Shown here one piece after another: positions 46,189 through 57,616 of a stretch of DNA of 64,000 nucleotides; position 1 is the first letter of the stretch, and every line of letters starts with the position of its first letter. The translations under genes and the position numbers were made by a program. Source of the DNA: Clitopilus passeckerianus (taxonomy: Eukaryota; Basidiomycota; Agaricomycetes; Agaricales; Entolomataceae); the NCBI GenBank assembly GCA_944990035.1, contig CALYLX010000112.1, positions 62,001 through 126,000 of the forward strand, in the 5' to 3' direction. The notes below the pieces were generated by a model. That model was given only the letters and a program-made list of their open reading frames with translations. It ran no database searches and was not told where the DNA came from.

Positions 46189-47493
46189 ATGGCGTCGTCG
46201 GCACAGAACACCGACACGCCGCCGCGAAAGGGCTCTGTCCATGGCACCAACTCAAGTTCAGTCGAGCAGAAATCCGAGCAGGGCTTCTCTAAGGGCTCTC
46301 AAGACAAACCAGGGAATTCAAGCTCTGAACATGGCCCTATCGTGGGCTATACCTCTCCTCACGATGTGATCCTTGCTGAAGTATATGGAGACCCTCCACC
46401 AGAGCCAACGGACGATGGATACCTCCGTGAAGAGGACCTAAAGAACGTCAAGATCAAACTTAAAGAAGGGAACACTCACCTTCTGTGCAGTCACAACTCG
46501 GGGGAGGCACACGGGAGGTGCTATATGACCCTTTCGATGGCACGCCTCTCGGCATCCTGGCTACCGACGGCCTGTCCGCTGATAGGAAGAAAGCCACTGG
46601 GAGCTACAAACATACGTCAAGGCAATCTCATGAACAGGGCTGGGACGATAAGGGCGAGCAATGGCCTCATCTGTCCCGTGTTCTGAGGCTCCAGACCGAG
46701 ATCTCGAAGATGCACCTGAATATGGAAGGAATAGGCCATGGCGACAAAGGGAAGGGGGCTGGAAAAGGAAGGAGAGGCAAAGGTGTCAATTCGTTGGATA
46801 CTCGTTCGCGCCAGCACACCTTCTGGGGTGAAGGAGCTGGAAATGAAAGACATCATCCTGGTCGGGATCCTACCAGCGACACGATAGGGGATGAACATGA
46901 TGGTGACGAAGAGGGTGTTGATGTTGCTGGAGACGAGGAAAATGAAAACCTCAGGAAGCGAGAAGCAGAGTTTGCGAGTATGGCCGACCACTTCGAGGAA
47001 AGGAAGCAAGCTATCCACGAGATTATGGGCAAGGTAGGCTTTTCCTGTTCATGTTCCACCAGAGTTTCCCAAACTGATTCAGTGACATGTGTTTCTGTAG
47101 CTTGATGATCTCTCCAAGGCGCTCACCGATTTCCACTCTTCGCAGCCACCCAAGTTCGAATTTACGAGAAGTAGCTCCCGTCAGACCACGGGGGTGACAC
47201 CAGATGCTACACCCCCTCACACTCATACCAAGTTCTCGGCCCCAAATGCCTCTACGAACTTCTCAACTGCCGCGCCACCGATGCTTCTTGGCTCCAAATC
47301 TATCAGCCCGAACCCGCTTGCTCCGCCTGACGCGGCAGCCAATATAATTCCGGCATCTCTCACTCGCACACAGGCTCCTCAAAGCAAGGCAGTGGCATCT
47401 TTCATCATTGATTCCGTGGAACCTGGAAAACAGAGACAATTCATGGATAGCCCAGATTCGATTCAGCAGCATGTAAAGCTACCAGAAATGTAA
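46189..47493 (+). CDS. Hypothetical hydrophilic protein with coiled coil
   Basis: The start MASSAQNTDTPPRKGSVHGT is followed by a disordered Ser-rich part. A more ordered segment reads VIGYTSPHDV-like VGYTSPHDVILAEVYGDPPP, then GGGTREVLYDPFDGTPLGIL and WPHLSRVLRLQTEISKMHLN. An acidic region (DEHDGDEEGVDVAGDEENEN) precedes a coiled coil (LRKREAEFASMADHFEERKQ) and KLDDLSKALTDFHSSQPPKF. The tail is Pro/Ala-rich and ends QQHVKLPEM. Two introns (near 46485 and 47030-47100) join the three exons. I recognise no family. The helix pairs could mediate oligomerisation, which is only inference. Confidence 0.7.
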
Positions 47494-47962
47494 CGAAGGT
47501 CCGAATCCGAGTTGGCCGCACTTCCGTCTCAACTATTCGGTTTCTTTTCAAGTGACGTCATGCCTACTACTCTGTCCCTAGAACCCTGTCTATCGTATCG
47601 ATAACGGCTGCGCTGAATTTTTCGTAGTTTTTTTTTTTTTGTTTCGTTCAGTCAGCGCCCGAAGCAAAGTGGAGCTTTTTAGCTTGGACAATGTATTTGA
47701 CACGAGGCCCTGTTGTTGTAGGCTGTACTGTGAGATTTGTAGCTACATATAGATATGTTCAGCCATAAAAAGAACCGAATAGACCCTGATTGACATCGAA
47801 AACGCGAAAGCAACGAGGTTGGCTCCTCTGTGGGGAAGCCGGAAATGGACCCGATCACAGAATTCTTACATCATCCTGTTGACTCGTCCAAAATCTTGTC
47901 CACAGGCGCCTCCGCTGCTATAAGTATCAGTCCTCCTCAACAGACTGCGGTTTCAATCCGCA
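47494..47962. other. Intergenic region with a 13-base T run
   Basis: About 470 bases between the hypothetical gene and VTA1. The only feature I see is a run of 13 T at 47628-47640. Such tracts are frequent in fungal promoters, where they disfavour nucleosomes. It may belong to the VTA1 promoter. Confidence 0.4.
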
Positions 47963-49707
47963 ATGGCCTCCCAGTCTCCCCTCGGTTTGCCTCCAATCTC
48001 TGCACCTTTGAAGGCGATAACGCCTTATCTTCAACGTGCTCATGAAACTCTCCGTCAGGACCCAGTAATCGCCTACTGGTGCGCCTATTATGCCGCCCAA
48101 GTTGGCATTAGTATCAAAGCCAAAGATAGCCAATCTCGAGACTTTCTGTTTGCTCTCCTTAACACGCTAGAAGACATGAAGCAGAAGATAGGACCTCACG
48201 AAGCTGTCGATATCGAGCAAGTCAGTTCAGCATACGTAGAGAACTTCGGAATGAAGATATTTGCCCTGGCTGATAACGAAGACCGATCTGGCAAGGCCAA
48301 CAGGTTGATCCCTATCTCAATGATATGCTTTCTGGAACTAACGACAGTTTACCAGGTCCACTGCTAAAAAGTTTCTAGCGGCAGCGAACTTTCTCGAAGT
48401 TCTTAGGACTTTCCCAAATATAGAGTCTTCAGAAGGGGTGGGTAATACACCGTACTACAATTCCACTGTGCTGACGTCTCATTGTTATGTAGACCTCGGA
48501 GAAGATCAAATACGCCAAGTGGAAAGCCGCCGATATTGCGAAAGCTTTCCGGGAAGGACGAGTGCCTACTGCGGGCCCAGCTGGCGCCGAGATTGAGCAT
48601 GATCGGGTATCTGCCAGTGGAATCTCACCACCTTCCCCGACGAATCCATCTGAGCCCAGGAAACGCTCACCCTCTCTATCTCAGAGCGACAAGCGTGCTT
48701 CTCCTACCCATTTGCAAGGCGATATGACTCCTCCTGCTGGTCGACCTAGGACTGCCTCACGCGCGTCACCACCACGCATCGAGCTTCCTGAACCATCTCG
48801 ACGTTCCCCAACGTCAATATCACCCAACTTCCCATATGCTCCAAACAACAATCTCGGTGTCAATGTGGACGGACACGCAAAGCTCGGCTGGGGAGTTGAG
48901 GGCGAAACTACGCCAGGAAGTTGGAGTACAGCTGCAACTCCCGGAACAGGTACTCAGACGCCCTCACGAGATTGGGCTCAGCAGCCTTCACCTACAAAGG
49001 TTCAAGCTAACCATGGTTTTGATCCCAATCAGGCTACGAGCATCGCTGGTTCAAGCAGTGGTACGAGGAGTCGAAGCAATTCGAACACTACCGGCTTTCA
49101 CCTTCCTCCAGGTCGACCCGTGTCTGACGAATCCTCTGGCAGTGGTAGCACCCAGAAATCTGTCCGCTTCACACCTTCGACTATCGGTGGTGATGGCGAG
49201 TCCTCCGTCGGATACTCCTCTGCCCCAACTTCTCCATTTTCTGAACCGGATGTTGGTCCCTCAGGAGGGTACTATTCTGCCAAGCCAGCAGACATATACC
49301 AGCCTCATCCTATTCTCCCTCCTCCTATTGACCATAACGTACTCCCGCCCGGGTTTGTTCCAGATCCACACCAGCCATTTTTGCCAACTGGGGTTTCACC
49401 TCAGCCTCATGCCCTTTCACAGCAGCCACCCGTATCAAACATCGGTCATGCACCAGCCATTACTCCGCCTACGAACGGAACATCCCCTGCCGCCTATCCA
49501 CCCCCGGAAAACGACATCTATGGCCCTTCTGTCCCGCAGCAGCCTTCACTACCCCGCAAGTCACCTTCTCCTGTTGTTGAGCTCACACCATTAGTTGTTG
49601 CGAAGGCTCAGAAGCACTGTAGGTTTGCAATTAGCGCACTGGACTATGAAGATTTGGAGCAGGCTCGGAAGGAGCTCAGAGCCGCTCTTGCGATACTTGG
49701 AGGTTGA
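47963..49707 (+). CDS. VTA1: VTA1/LIP5, cofactor of the Vps4 ATPase
   Basis: Endosomal protein that binds and stimulates the ESCRT-III disassembly ATPase Vps4 in multivesicular-body sorting. The N-terminal Vta1 domain (residues ~1-170) begins MASQSPLGLPPISAPLKAIT, then HETLRQDPVIAYWCAYYAAQ, FALLNTLEDMKQKIGPHEAV and FGMKIFALADNEDRSGKANR. The region FLAAANFLEVLRTFPNIESS and KIKYAKWKAADIAKAFREGR completes it. A long Pro/Ser-rich linker follows. The C-terminal Vps4-binding helices read VAKAQKHCRFAISALDYEDL and EQARKELRAALAILGG. Two introns lie in the N-terminal part. Architecture matches the family end to end. Confidence 0.93.
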
Positions 49708-50002
49708 TCAAGGCTTCCTTGGCCTGTGGATTTTCGCACATTTTCTGTTTCTCTCTGCGTACATATACTATCGTTAACTTTGTTACCTTACAACCGCGGG
49801 ATTTTTCTGGATATCTTATGGTGCCTCATTTTATTCATTCTATCGTTATCCGTCTATCTGTCCTCGTTGCATTTTCTCTCTTACATCGATCTCGATCTCA
49901 TGTATTTCTACAATCAACGCCGTTGTGTTGGGCCGGGTGCTTCCTATTACTTCCTATCCTAGTCATGTACCCTGTGTATGTAGTCTTAGTTTCCCTCATG
50001 CA

Positions 50003-52847
50003 TCATTTTGATTCGAGAACTTTCCGGCGTTCCTCTAACTCTCTAATACGCTCTTTCACAGAATGCGAAGACCCGGTGGCCCTACTAGCACCACTTACAG
50101 CCCTTCCTAGAGGTGACACTGGAGGACGAACTGGATGTTCAGGGGATAGACTGTGCTTATTGTTGATGTCAGGAATAACCGCCTCCGTGATATTGTCTTT
50201 GTCGCCTTCGTTCTGAGCAAATTCAGATTTAACATGCCCAGCCTCTGATGAACGGGAGTAGCTGGACGCAGTGCTTGCCACAGACACTACGCTACCTCGT
50301 TCCTTGTCAGGACTGCCAGCCCCAGATGGTGGAAGCAGGGGCGGAGGCTTTGGTAAAGCACGGGAATGCAGCTCTTCGCTTCCCATTGAGCTAGTGGAAT
50401 TGAACAGTCCTGAGGGCTCCTCATTTGAGGTGTTGGAGGGCAAGTCACCTGGTGCTGGCTTTTCAACGGTGTTGGCATCTTCTAAGAGGGGATCTTCCGT
50501 CGGCAATTCCTCGTCGTTTACATTCTGCGAATGTGGTTCAACCACTTGTATTCCGTCCTCATTAACGCATTGCAGGTCGTATTCATGCTGAGCCCCGACC
50601 AAGTCAACTTGTTCTGCGTCTCCTTTCGAACCAGAAGTTGAACCCGCATACTTGTTTCCAGAAGAGTTCTCGCATGTGTTCGGCCTATCTTCAAAGCCCT
50701 GACAAAGCACGGGTGGTAAAGAAGGCCTAGAGCGCAAGATTTCCGGCTGGCGTCGCAAGGTACTGGGCTCCATGGGCGGCCAAGGAAGTTCAGAGTCCCT
50801 ATCGGCATTCAGACTTCCTAGGTTAGAGTCTTTAGCCTCGAGTGACCCTGAAACGACAGGTAGAGCATGGTGTTCCACATCTTTCTCTTGAATTGATTGG
50901 TGGTAAAGGTCAGAGAATGTTGGCGGGGTCACATAATCGGGGTCCACAAAGAGCTGAACTGCGTCATAGGGGTGCGTTGAGGCATCAAGATCGTCATCAT
51001 CGGTATACTCCTCGTAGGCCTGTCCTTCGGTCTGACTGCTATCACACGGACCCGTGCAAGCGTCTTCATCCTGGTCTGAAACACAGTTAATGGCCAAGGT
51101 GTATCCATTAGAAACTTGATTCGCACCGTCATCGGATCCGGGGTGATGCATATATTCCTGCACATAATCCATAGAACGTATATCTGCTCCCTGAGCTATC
51201 CCTGGATCGATTATCAAGCCGTTCCCCGCGGTCTCGTGGGAGGAATGAGCGGATGTCATGGCTTTATTGAAATGACGGCTATGTAGTGCTGGTGGAGGAG
51301 AGCTAGGCGGAGGATCAATTGAAAGGAAGTTGACAATCCGGATCGGCAGGACCACCTGCGCATCCAGTGTTTGTAGGGGGCCGGCATGCAAGGTCACCTG
51401 AAGAGAATAGTTGACCTCTAGAAGTTGACTTCGACAGACAGTCAGTACGCCTTGCTGGAACGTAAATCAGACATGCGACGCTATCAGATTTAGGAAGAGT
51501 GTCCCCACCGGAAGGTGCATACTGAGTGAGAACTCCCTACATTCTCCCGGAAAAACACCCGTCCACCACCCTTTTGCACTGGCTTGCTGGCGTGTGCCCG
51601 AGCTGCGCTGCCCCATTTCTAGCACAGACTCTGCCACTTGTTTATGACTGGTGAACGTCTGACACGCGTCCGGATCCGCAATATATTCTCCGTCAATGAG
51701 CGTGTCTAGTCGCCTGTGAGGTTTGAAGACTATCACGGAGCGAATCAGGGCAAGTGTGACGCCTTTGACAGTTTTCTTCGTATCGTTGCTGACGAATATT
51801 TCCACAGTACAGGCTTGTCCCGCTATCCAGCAAGAGCGATGGAGAATCGCATTCAACTCTACTTTCCCTCCACCACCCATAGACGAGCCCTTGGTAGTGG
51901 ACGCGGATACCGGTTCCTTGTCAGGTACAAGGATGGATGCGGGATTAAGCCTCGGCCAGACTTCACAATTCCGATAGAAATGGGCGATCGAGGATTTGTC
52001 ACAACCAAACTCTTTGCACTTGATGGATCTAAACAAATGAATTAGCTTGATTACGCGCATATATGGCAAGAACGTACACCATCGCAATATACCGGATGGC
52101 GACTCCTGCTTGTGCCACCAGTGCGCCTTTTGGAAGGCCATATTCAGACGATATGGGTATATGCACCGAGAAAGGCAAGCTAAATTCTCCCTCTCTGGCG
52201 ATAAAGAAGCCGTCAGAGTCTGGTGGTGACTGAGACAGGTCCATGAAGTTCGGAGCTGCCTCGGAGAGTTTTGCGGAGCATTGGTAGAATGGGTATCTTT
52301 CCTTATCATTTGAGATGCATTCAAACCCAATAAGCCTGACTTTTCCGTCGCCTAGCATCATTGGAGGTTCCTTGTGGCTCTTCCTTGTCCGTATGTTGAC
52401 TTTGATGTGCCCATGCAAGTACCCACCTTGCACGCAAACGTTGGTGTAAGGGACCAGATCGACTTCTACGCGTGATTTGGTTCGTGCCTGCTCAAAAGTT
52501 GTTCTGTCCTTTGGTAGAAGCCTCTGACCAGGAGGTGGAAGAAGAGTTGCACCGCTTCTTAAGCGAGCATTGGAGCTTCCGAGAATGGCGTTGAGCTCTG
52601 CAGCATTTCGACCAGGAGGTGCGCCCACGCTGAGTAAAGTTCCATAACGATCCAGCCTTCCCGCGTAGTCAATTGCAGAGCGACCATGTTGCGGCGTTGA
52701 ATCCTCTCCCGAAGGACCAATTGCTGGCCTCTGGTTTGGACGCACACCCCTGTCCAGGCCTTCGGTTTGGCGGAGAGATTTCTCACAGCTAGTGGTGTGG
52801 TGTAGTGAGCTCATGTCAATACCCAGGCCAGCCGATTGACCAGGCAT
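50003..52847 (-). CDS. Arrestin-domain protein, ART-like
   Basis: Alpha-arrestins recruit Rsp5-type ubiquitin ligases to plasma-membrane transporters. The start MPGQSAGLGIDMSSLHHTTS leads to a disordered stretch, then the first arrestin half: SRVEVDLVPYTNVCVQGGYL, IKVNIRTRKSHKEPPMMLGD, FSLPFSVHIPISSEYGLPKG and GVAIRYIAMVYV. The second half contains LNAILHRSCWIAGQACTVEI, VSNDTKKTVKGVTLALIRSV, KGWWTGVFPGECREFSLSMH and VNYSLQVTLHAG, with DAQVVLPIRIVNFLSIDPPP closing the fold. A ~400-residue acidic, Ser/Pro-rich tail follows, with PPTF and PPPSSPPP segments but no clear PPxY seen. It ends in a short coiled coil (VKERIRELEERRKVLESK). About three or four introns. Confidence 0.85.
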
Positions 52848-53260
52848 TTGGAATTCCAGGGCGTGGTCGAATCGAAGGGCTACGATTCAACTTCAAAACA
52901 AGAGACAACTCGAAGGTGTGTGAAGGTTTTGCTGAATAAGAAACGCGTCTATACATTAGTCGCGTCAAATTATCTGTTTCTCAGGTAGCTTTTCGCAATG
53001 TTATGATACAACACGGATGTCCATTGAATGTAAAAGATTAATGACTATGGATGAGGAACCATCTTTACATGCTCACAAAGTAATAAATACACACAAAAAA
53101 GTCCTAAAATAGTATATGCACATTTTATCCTAGTCATTACGAGAATCGATCCAAATCCGAACTGTTGGGTATATAGAAGTACGAAGTGCGGGGTATCAGG
53201 TTCGTCCATTTGAGTGGAATACGAACGTCTCAAAAATCCGATTGCAAAAAGAGGAAGGAA
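52848..53260. other. Intergenic region, nothing recognised
   Basis: About 410 bases lie between the arrestin start codon and the GNAT stop codon, both on the minus strand. The region is AT-rich near 52980-53110. It should hold the arrestin promoter and the GNAT 3' end. No gene is seen. Confidence 0.35.
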
Positions 53261-54359
53261 TCACCAGTGCCCAAGATCAACCCGATTGCTATCGAAGCCG
53301 ATCTCAATCCAAGAGTTGACGCCGGGTATATTGGATGCATTAGCCTCTGAGCTAATACCAACAAAACCAACTCGGTCATAGACCTTTCTGGCGGCAAGGT
53401 TATTGTGTGCGACATAAAGAACGACGCTCTCCCTCTTCTTGAGCAATCTACGGATACGAAAGTCAGAAAGGGTATATTTCAGATGCAAATAGGTGACAAA
53501 CATTTGGGTAACCTTGCGAACAAGGCGTTCTGCGCATTTCATGCCCCGCCACTTAGGATTGGTGTACACCTTCGTGATGGCGGAGACCGTCTCGCTCTCA
53601 CGAGTCACGGCAACGATAGAAGCAATCTCTTCTGCCTGGTCATCTGTGGCCATGGTATGTACCCATACTTGTCTGCGGCTGATCATGAGAGAGGCCTCTT
53701 GTCTTGCCTGTTCCATTTCAAGAGTGAAGGGTTCCTGCCAGGCAAACGTTAGCAAACCAGTCCATGCAATCGCTACAGAGTAGACTGACCGAACCCTCTG
53801 CAAAGCCGTAGCAGAGCTGAGCGACAGCGTCAAGATCGGGGACGTTTGCAAGGCGCAATTCATATGTACGATCGGGGAACAAAGTGAAGCTACGGGTCTT
53901 GAAGGATTTTCTAGTGCAATGGGTGAGCATTGCGTGGTAGTATGGTTCCTCGAAGTAGGCGCATATTCCGGTGAGCCTGGACCATGTCTTCGCGAACCTC
54001 TTGCCAACGACATCGAGTGCAAAGACAGAGAAGGCACGCTTAACAGGAATCTCTGCGTGCAGCGCGTCCGCGAGCAAGCTCAATCGAGGTTGAAGGAATT
54101 CGTTGTTGAGGCGATCCAAAGGATGAGGTGAGAATATGAAAATCGGAAGTGTGCCCAACGACCCATGCGTGCAAGAGAGCACAAAATCAATTGTGTCCCT
54201 GGTAGAGCAAACAATCCAGAATTGGCCAGGAAATTGCTGAGCACCAGCCTGTAAAGCGTGTGGGTACATGACATTTGCTTCTCTGGAATGAGATGCGAAG
54301 ACGTCCCACAAGTCTTGAGGGAAGTCAGCAGTAGAGTGGTAAACAAGAACGGAAGGCAT
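53261..54359 (-). CDS. GNAT-family N-acetyltransferase
   Basis: The start MPSVLVYHSTADFPQDLWDV opens a substrate-side domain (REANVMYPHALQAGAQQFPG, FALDVVGKRFAKTWSRLTGI, FPDRTYELRLANVPDLDAVA). The C-terminal half is the acetyl-CoA-binding GNAT fold: EIASIVAVTRESETVSAITK, VYTNPKWRGMKCAERLVRKV as the P-loop-like R/Q-x-x-G-x segment (here WRGMKCAERL), then ESVVLYVAHNNLAARKVYDR and VGFVGISSE. It ends SNRVDLGHW. An intron after KVTQ removes the run seen in the raw frame. About two introns. Substrate is unknown; similar fungal proteins are simply called GNAT. Confidence 0.82.
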
Positions 54360-54985
54360 CTTGGGGAGTGTTTAGCTGAAGTTGGTAGGTTGTTGACTTC
54401 CAAATGTCGTCAGTTAACCTATCTTATATACGAGAAAGAAAAAAGGCCGGACAGCACCAGAAACAGGTATAACAGGTATACAAAGCTCGGAGTGAGCATT
54501 GTGGTGTGAACCGATCTAATTTCAAATGAGTCAACCATACCACCTTCCATTCTTTGAGACACACCTTTCTTCCGATGGTAAGCATTAGATACGCGGCATT
54601 TAGAGCCTAGAATCGCTGGACTAGGACCAGCTGTCGACGCCTGTCGTGAGTCACCGCCTTCAAAAAAAGTGACAGGCTGTGTGAAGGACAACCGTGGGCA
54701 GAGAATCCATGGGCGCTTTACAAGGAATGCTGTCTCTTACTTCCCGCAGGAATATCGAAAACCAGTTTTTGAGTAGGCCCTATAGTAGTCCTGGGCATTG
54801 ACGCTGTACATGCTGTCACCATTGTAATTGCATTGTACGATGTGGATACCCGGTAAGGCAGTGAGACGTCACGAAGGACTGACTGATTGTGCCAAACAAT
54901 TGAGAGAGCTGTAACTTCACTCTCGCCCGATCAACTTGTTCCTCTCTGTAAACCCAAATCTTTGCCGCTGGGATTCTTCCTCAAA
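54360..54985. other. Divergent intergenic region, no gene seen
   Basis: About 630 bases between the divergent GNAT (-) and POP3 (+) start codons. A 90-codon open frame on the minus strand (54419-54691) has no recognisable domain and I do not call it. Both promoters must lie here. Confidence 0.35.
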
Positions 54986-56026
54986 ATGGCAGATAAAGCC
55001 GCGAGAATCCATACTCATGGGTCGAACCGCGCAAAAACTCGGGAACTAGGCCAGCGGAAGGCTGTGTACAAGAGCGTGCTAGACAGCCCCTTTCGAATTT
55101 CATGGTACTGAACAATTCTTCGCGTATGATTGCTCTGAAATTCATCTCATGCAGGCCGTCCGTACCCTTGAACCTCCAGAATACTATTCTGGCGATGCTG
55201 ATTACTCTGTTGGACGGCGCCGCCGAGTTCCAACAACATCACCGCCATGAAAGCCGGAAGAGAAAACGGGAAATACGCCAGAACGAACATGCAAGCTCGA
55301 AGAAGAGAAGAACCGCTGGGGAAGAGAAACCTGCGACGGCGTCCAAAATGGAAGTGTTTGCTGCTCACCCTGATGACTCCTCAACCACAGTCATACCGAA
55401 TCGGCCTCCCATCCTCGATCATATAGCAGTGGGAATCAATGAAGTCACAAAGCATCTGGAGAATCAGACAAGAGTTGCTCGAACACAGATCGTTACAGCG
55501 GATAAATCCATTTCAAACCCGCCCAATCCGACCCATAACCCTCTCAAAGTGATTCTGGTCTGTCGTGCGGACATAAATCCTCTCGTTCTCGTCGACCACT
55601 TCCCTCATTTGGTGGCGGCCTACAACTCTTCCCACGCTCAGGAGACCCTAAAACTCATCTCATTGCCAAAGGAAGCAGAGGCTACGCTCGCAAAAGCACT
55701 TGGGTTGCACCGCGCTGCCATCATCGGCCTTCAAGTGAGTGTTCATTTCTCCCACATGCCTTGTCCCTCATATCATGCCCCAGTCCAACTGCCCTGGTCT
55801 AGAAACACTTCTACCTTTGCTCGAGAATGTACCTACTCTCAAGGCGACCTGGTTGGCCCCAAATTTGGCTCGTTCACTCGTGCCTACACATATCAAACAA
55901 GTGAAAACGTCCATGCCGAAGGATATGCGAGCTGCAAAGAACAGGAGAATGGACGGCAGAGCAGCCGCGAAACAAAAACGGCAAGAAACGCAGAAAGCCC
56001 GGGCCAAACCCGCAAGCCCAAAGTAG
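54986..56026 (+). CDS. POP3: RNase P/MRP subunit POP3
   Basis: Protein subunit of the RNase P and RNase MRP ribonucleoproteins, which process tRNA and rRNA precursors; the fold is related to L7Ae. The start MADKAARIHTHGSNRAKTRE at 54986 is preferred to an upstream in-frame start. Then come RKAVYKSVLDSPFRISWPSV with a first intron, and TILAMLITLLDGAAEFQQHH. The basic insert is KRKREIRQNEHASSKKRRTA. The L7Ae-like part reads VAVGINEV-like DHIAVGINEVTKHLENQTR, LKVILVCRADINPLVLVDHF and LIS LPKEAEATLAKALGLHR, with RAAIIGLQ. The last exon gives LETLLPLLENVPTLKATWLA and a basic tail ending QKARAKPASPK. Confidence 0.88.
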
Positions 56027-56258
56027 CGATATCTACGCATGTCGATTCTTGTAGCTCGCAGCTGTATGTATCTCGATAAATCCAGTGAATAAGTGCATTG
56101 AATCGACTACCAGCGCCATCCTCGATCTTCAACGGGCCTACAACAAAGCAGAGCTTAAAACAACTGCACGAATTGATCGCGCGATCTGTCACACGCACGT
56201 GCAATGAATGCACTAATTGGCGTCACGCGACAGCGCGACTCGTCCTCGCCCCAACATC

Positions 56259-57600
56259 ATGTTCATCGCTTTGGTCGGAACTTGTTTCTCCGGGAAGACT
56301 ACTATACAGGAGTACTTCACCACTAGACATAACTTCACATCTGTTAGTGTCCAACCTGATCGGTCTGATCGACATAAGAACGGGGTGATTTCAATTCCAT
56401 TCGTCCTACTGTGCAAGAATCTAAATCAGACTCTCCAGAGGACTGAGATCCTGAGCAACGACCGAACTAGCACACACATCATGCAAAATGACTCCCAAAA
56501 CACCGCCTCCTCGTTCTCGACCCCCCAAGAACTACTCGACTACGTGACAAGGAACTGGCGCCGAAATTTTATAACTGTCGATTTGTCAACTCGAAAGCTA
56601 GTTGAAATGTTCATCCGAAGACCTTTCTTCATGCTTATGAGTGTAGACGCCCCAATCTTGACCCGCTTTCAGCGATCACTAACGTGAGTTTCGAATACTT
56701 TGTTTTATCGGGGCTACCTTGAGCAGGCCAATCAGCCCCTCCCTTGAGGATTTTGTCCGCTCCCATGACAGCGACGGGTCTCTGAAGCAGCTTTTTGATC
56801 TCATCGACGTTCAGATCGAGAATTCTTACGAAACTATCCCTGAACTTTACCAGCATTTGAATGACTTGAACCTGTTGGACCCCGAGTTGTTGCGGCCCGG
56901 CTGGGACGCATATTTTATGGTAGGCGCCTTAAATAATATGATCGAATGGATAGGCTGACACGATTCCAGACGCTTGCCTCTCTCGCCTCCCAACGCTCTA
57001 ACTGTATGAAGAGACGTGTAGGCGCGGTGCTCGTAAGAGATAATCGTGTGGTTTCTACAGGGTTTGGTGTTCTTCGCTGTGCAAGCCTAAATTTCTGATT
57101 TACTCAGGACCGTGATATAGCTACAACGGGACGCCTCGTGGCCTACGGAATTGCAGCGAGGGAGGCTGTCCCCAGTGCAATATGACCTCCACCTTGGAAT
57201 GCGTGTGCTTGCATGCTGAGGAGAATGCACTGCTAGAGGCTGGAAGAGAAAGAATCGGCACAAATTCTGTGCTCTATTGCAATACGTCGGTCCTTTGCCT
57301 TCGTCCTCGGGAATTTTGTCACTCACATTTAGATCTGCCCGACAGATGTCCTTGTCTCAAATGCACCGTCAAGATTATACAGACAGGCGTGAAAACGGTC
57401 GTGTATAATCTAACGTACAAAGTGTTTGTCATATCTTCAGAACGTTACACAAGGTTACTCACCTTACTCATAGGGACGACGCCTCTGCTTCCCTTTTTCG
57501 AGAAGCTAGCGTGGAGCTTCGACGCTACGACCCAAACAAACGATCCAGCCTTCAGGTGCCCACATCCTTGCAAGGTCCACGATTGCCCCTTCCGAGTTAA
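56259..57600 (+). CDS. DCD1: Deoxycytidylate (dCMP) deaminase with N-terminal P-loop domain
   Basis: Zinc enzyme converting dCMP to dUMP, the main supply for dTMP synthesis. The N-terminal ~150 residues form a kinase-like domain with an intact Walker A, MFIALVGTCFSGKTTIQEYF. The deaminase domain begins TLASLASQRSNCMKRRVGAV, then VVSTGYNGTPRGLRNCSEGG, and GCPQCNMTSTLECVCLHAEE with the catalytic HAE in HAEENALLEAG. The zinc motif is CPCLKCTVKIIQTGVKTVVY. The last exon after YNLTYK reads VDDASASLFREASVELRRYD and ends PRLPLPS at TAA 57598-57600. About five introns. The stop lies 16 bases from the stop of TTI1 on the other strand. Confidence 0.9.
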
Positions 57601-57616
57601 AAGGTCGACCAGGAAT

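Noticed and set aside
47628..47640. Run of 13 T as a possible terminator or retrotransposon tail
   Set aside because: No target-site duplication or element lies next to it; it is more likely a promoter poly(dT) tract.
54419..54691. 90-codon minus-strand open frame with a hydrophobic end
   Set aside because: No family match and no supporting splice or promoter signal; its hydrophobic end may be chance in AT-rich DNA.
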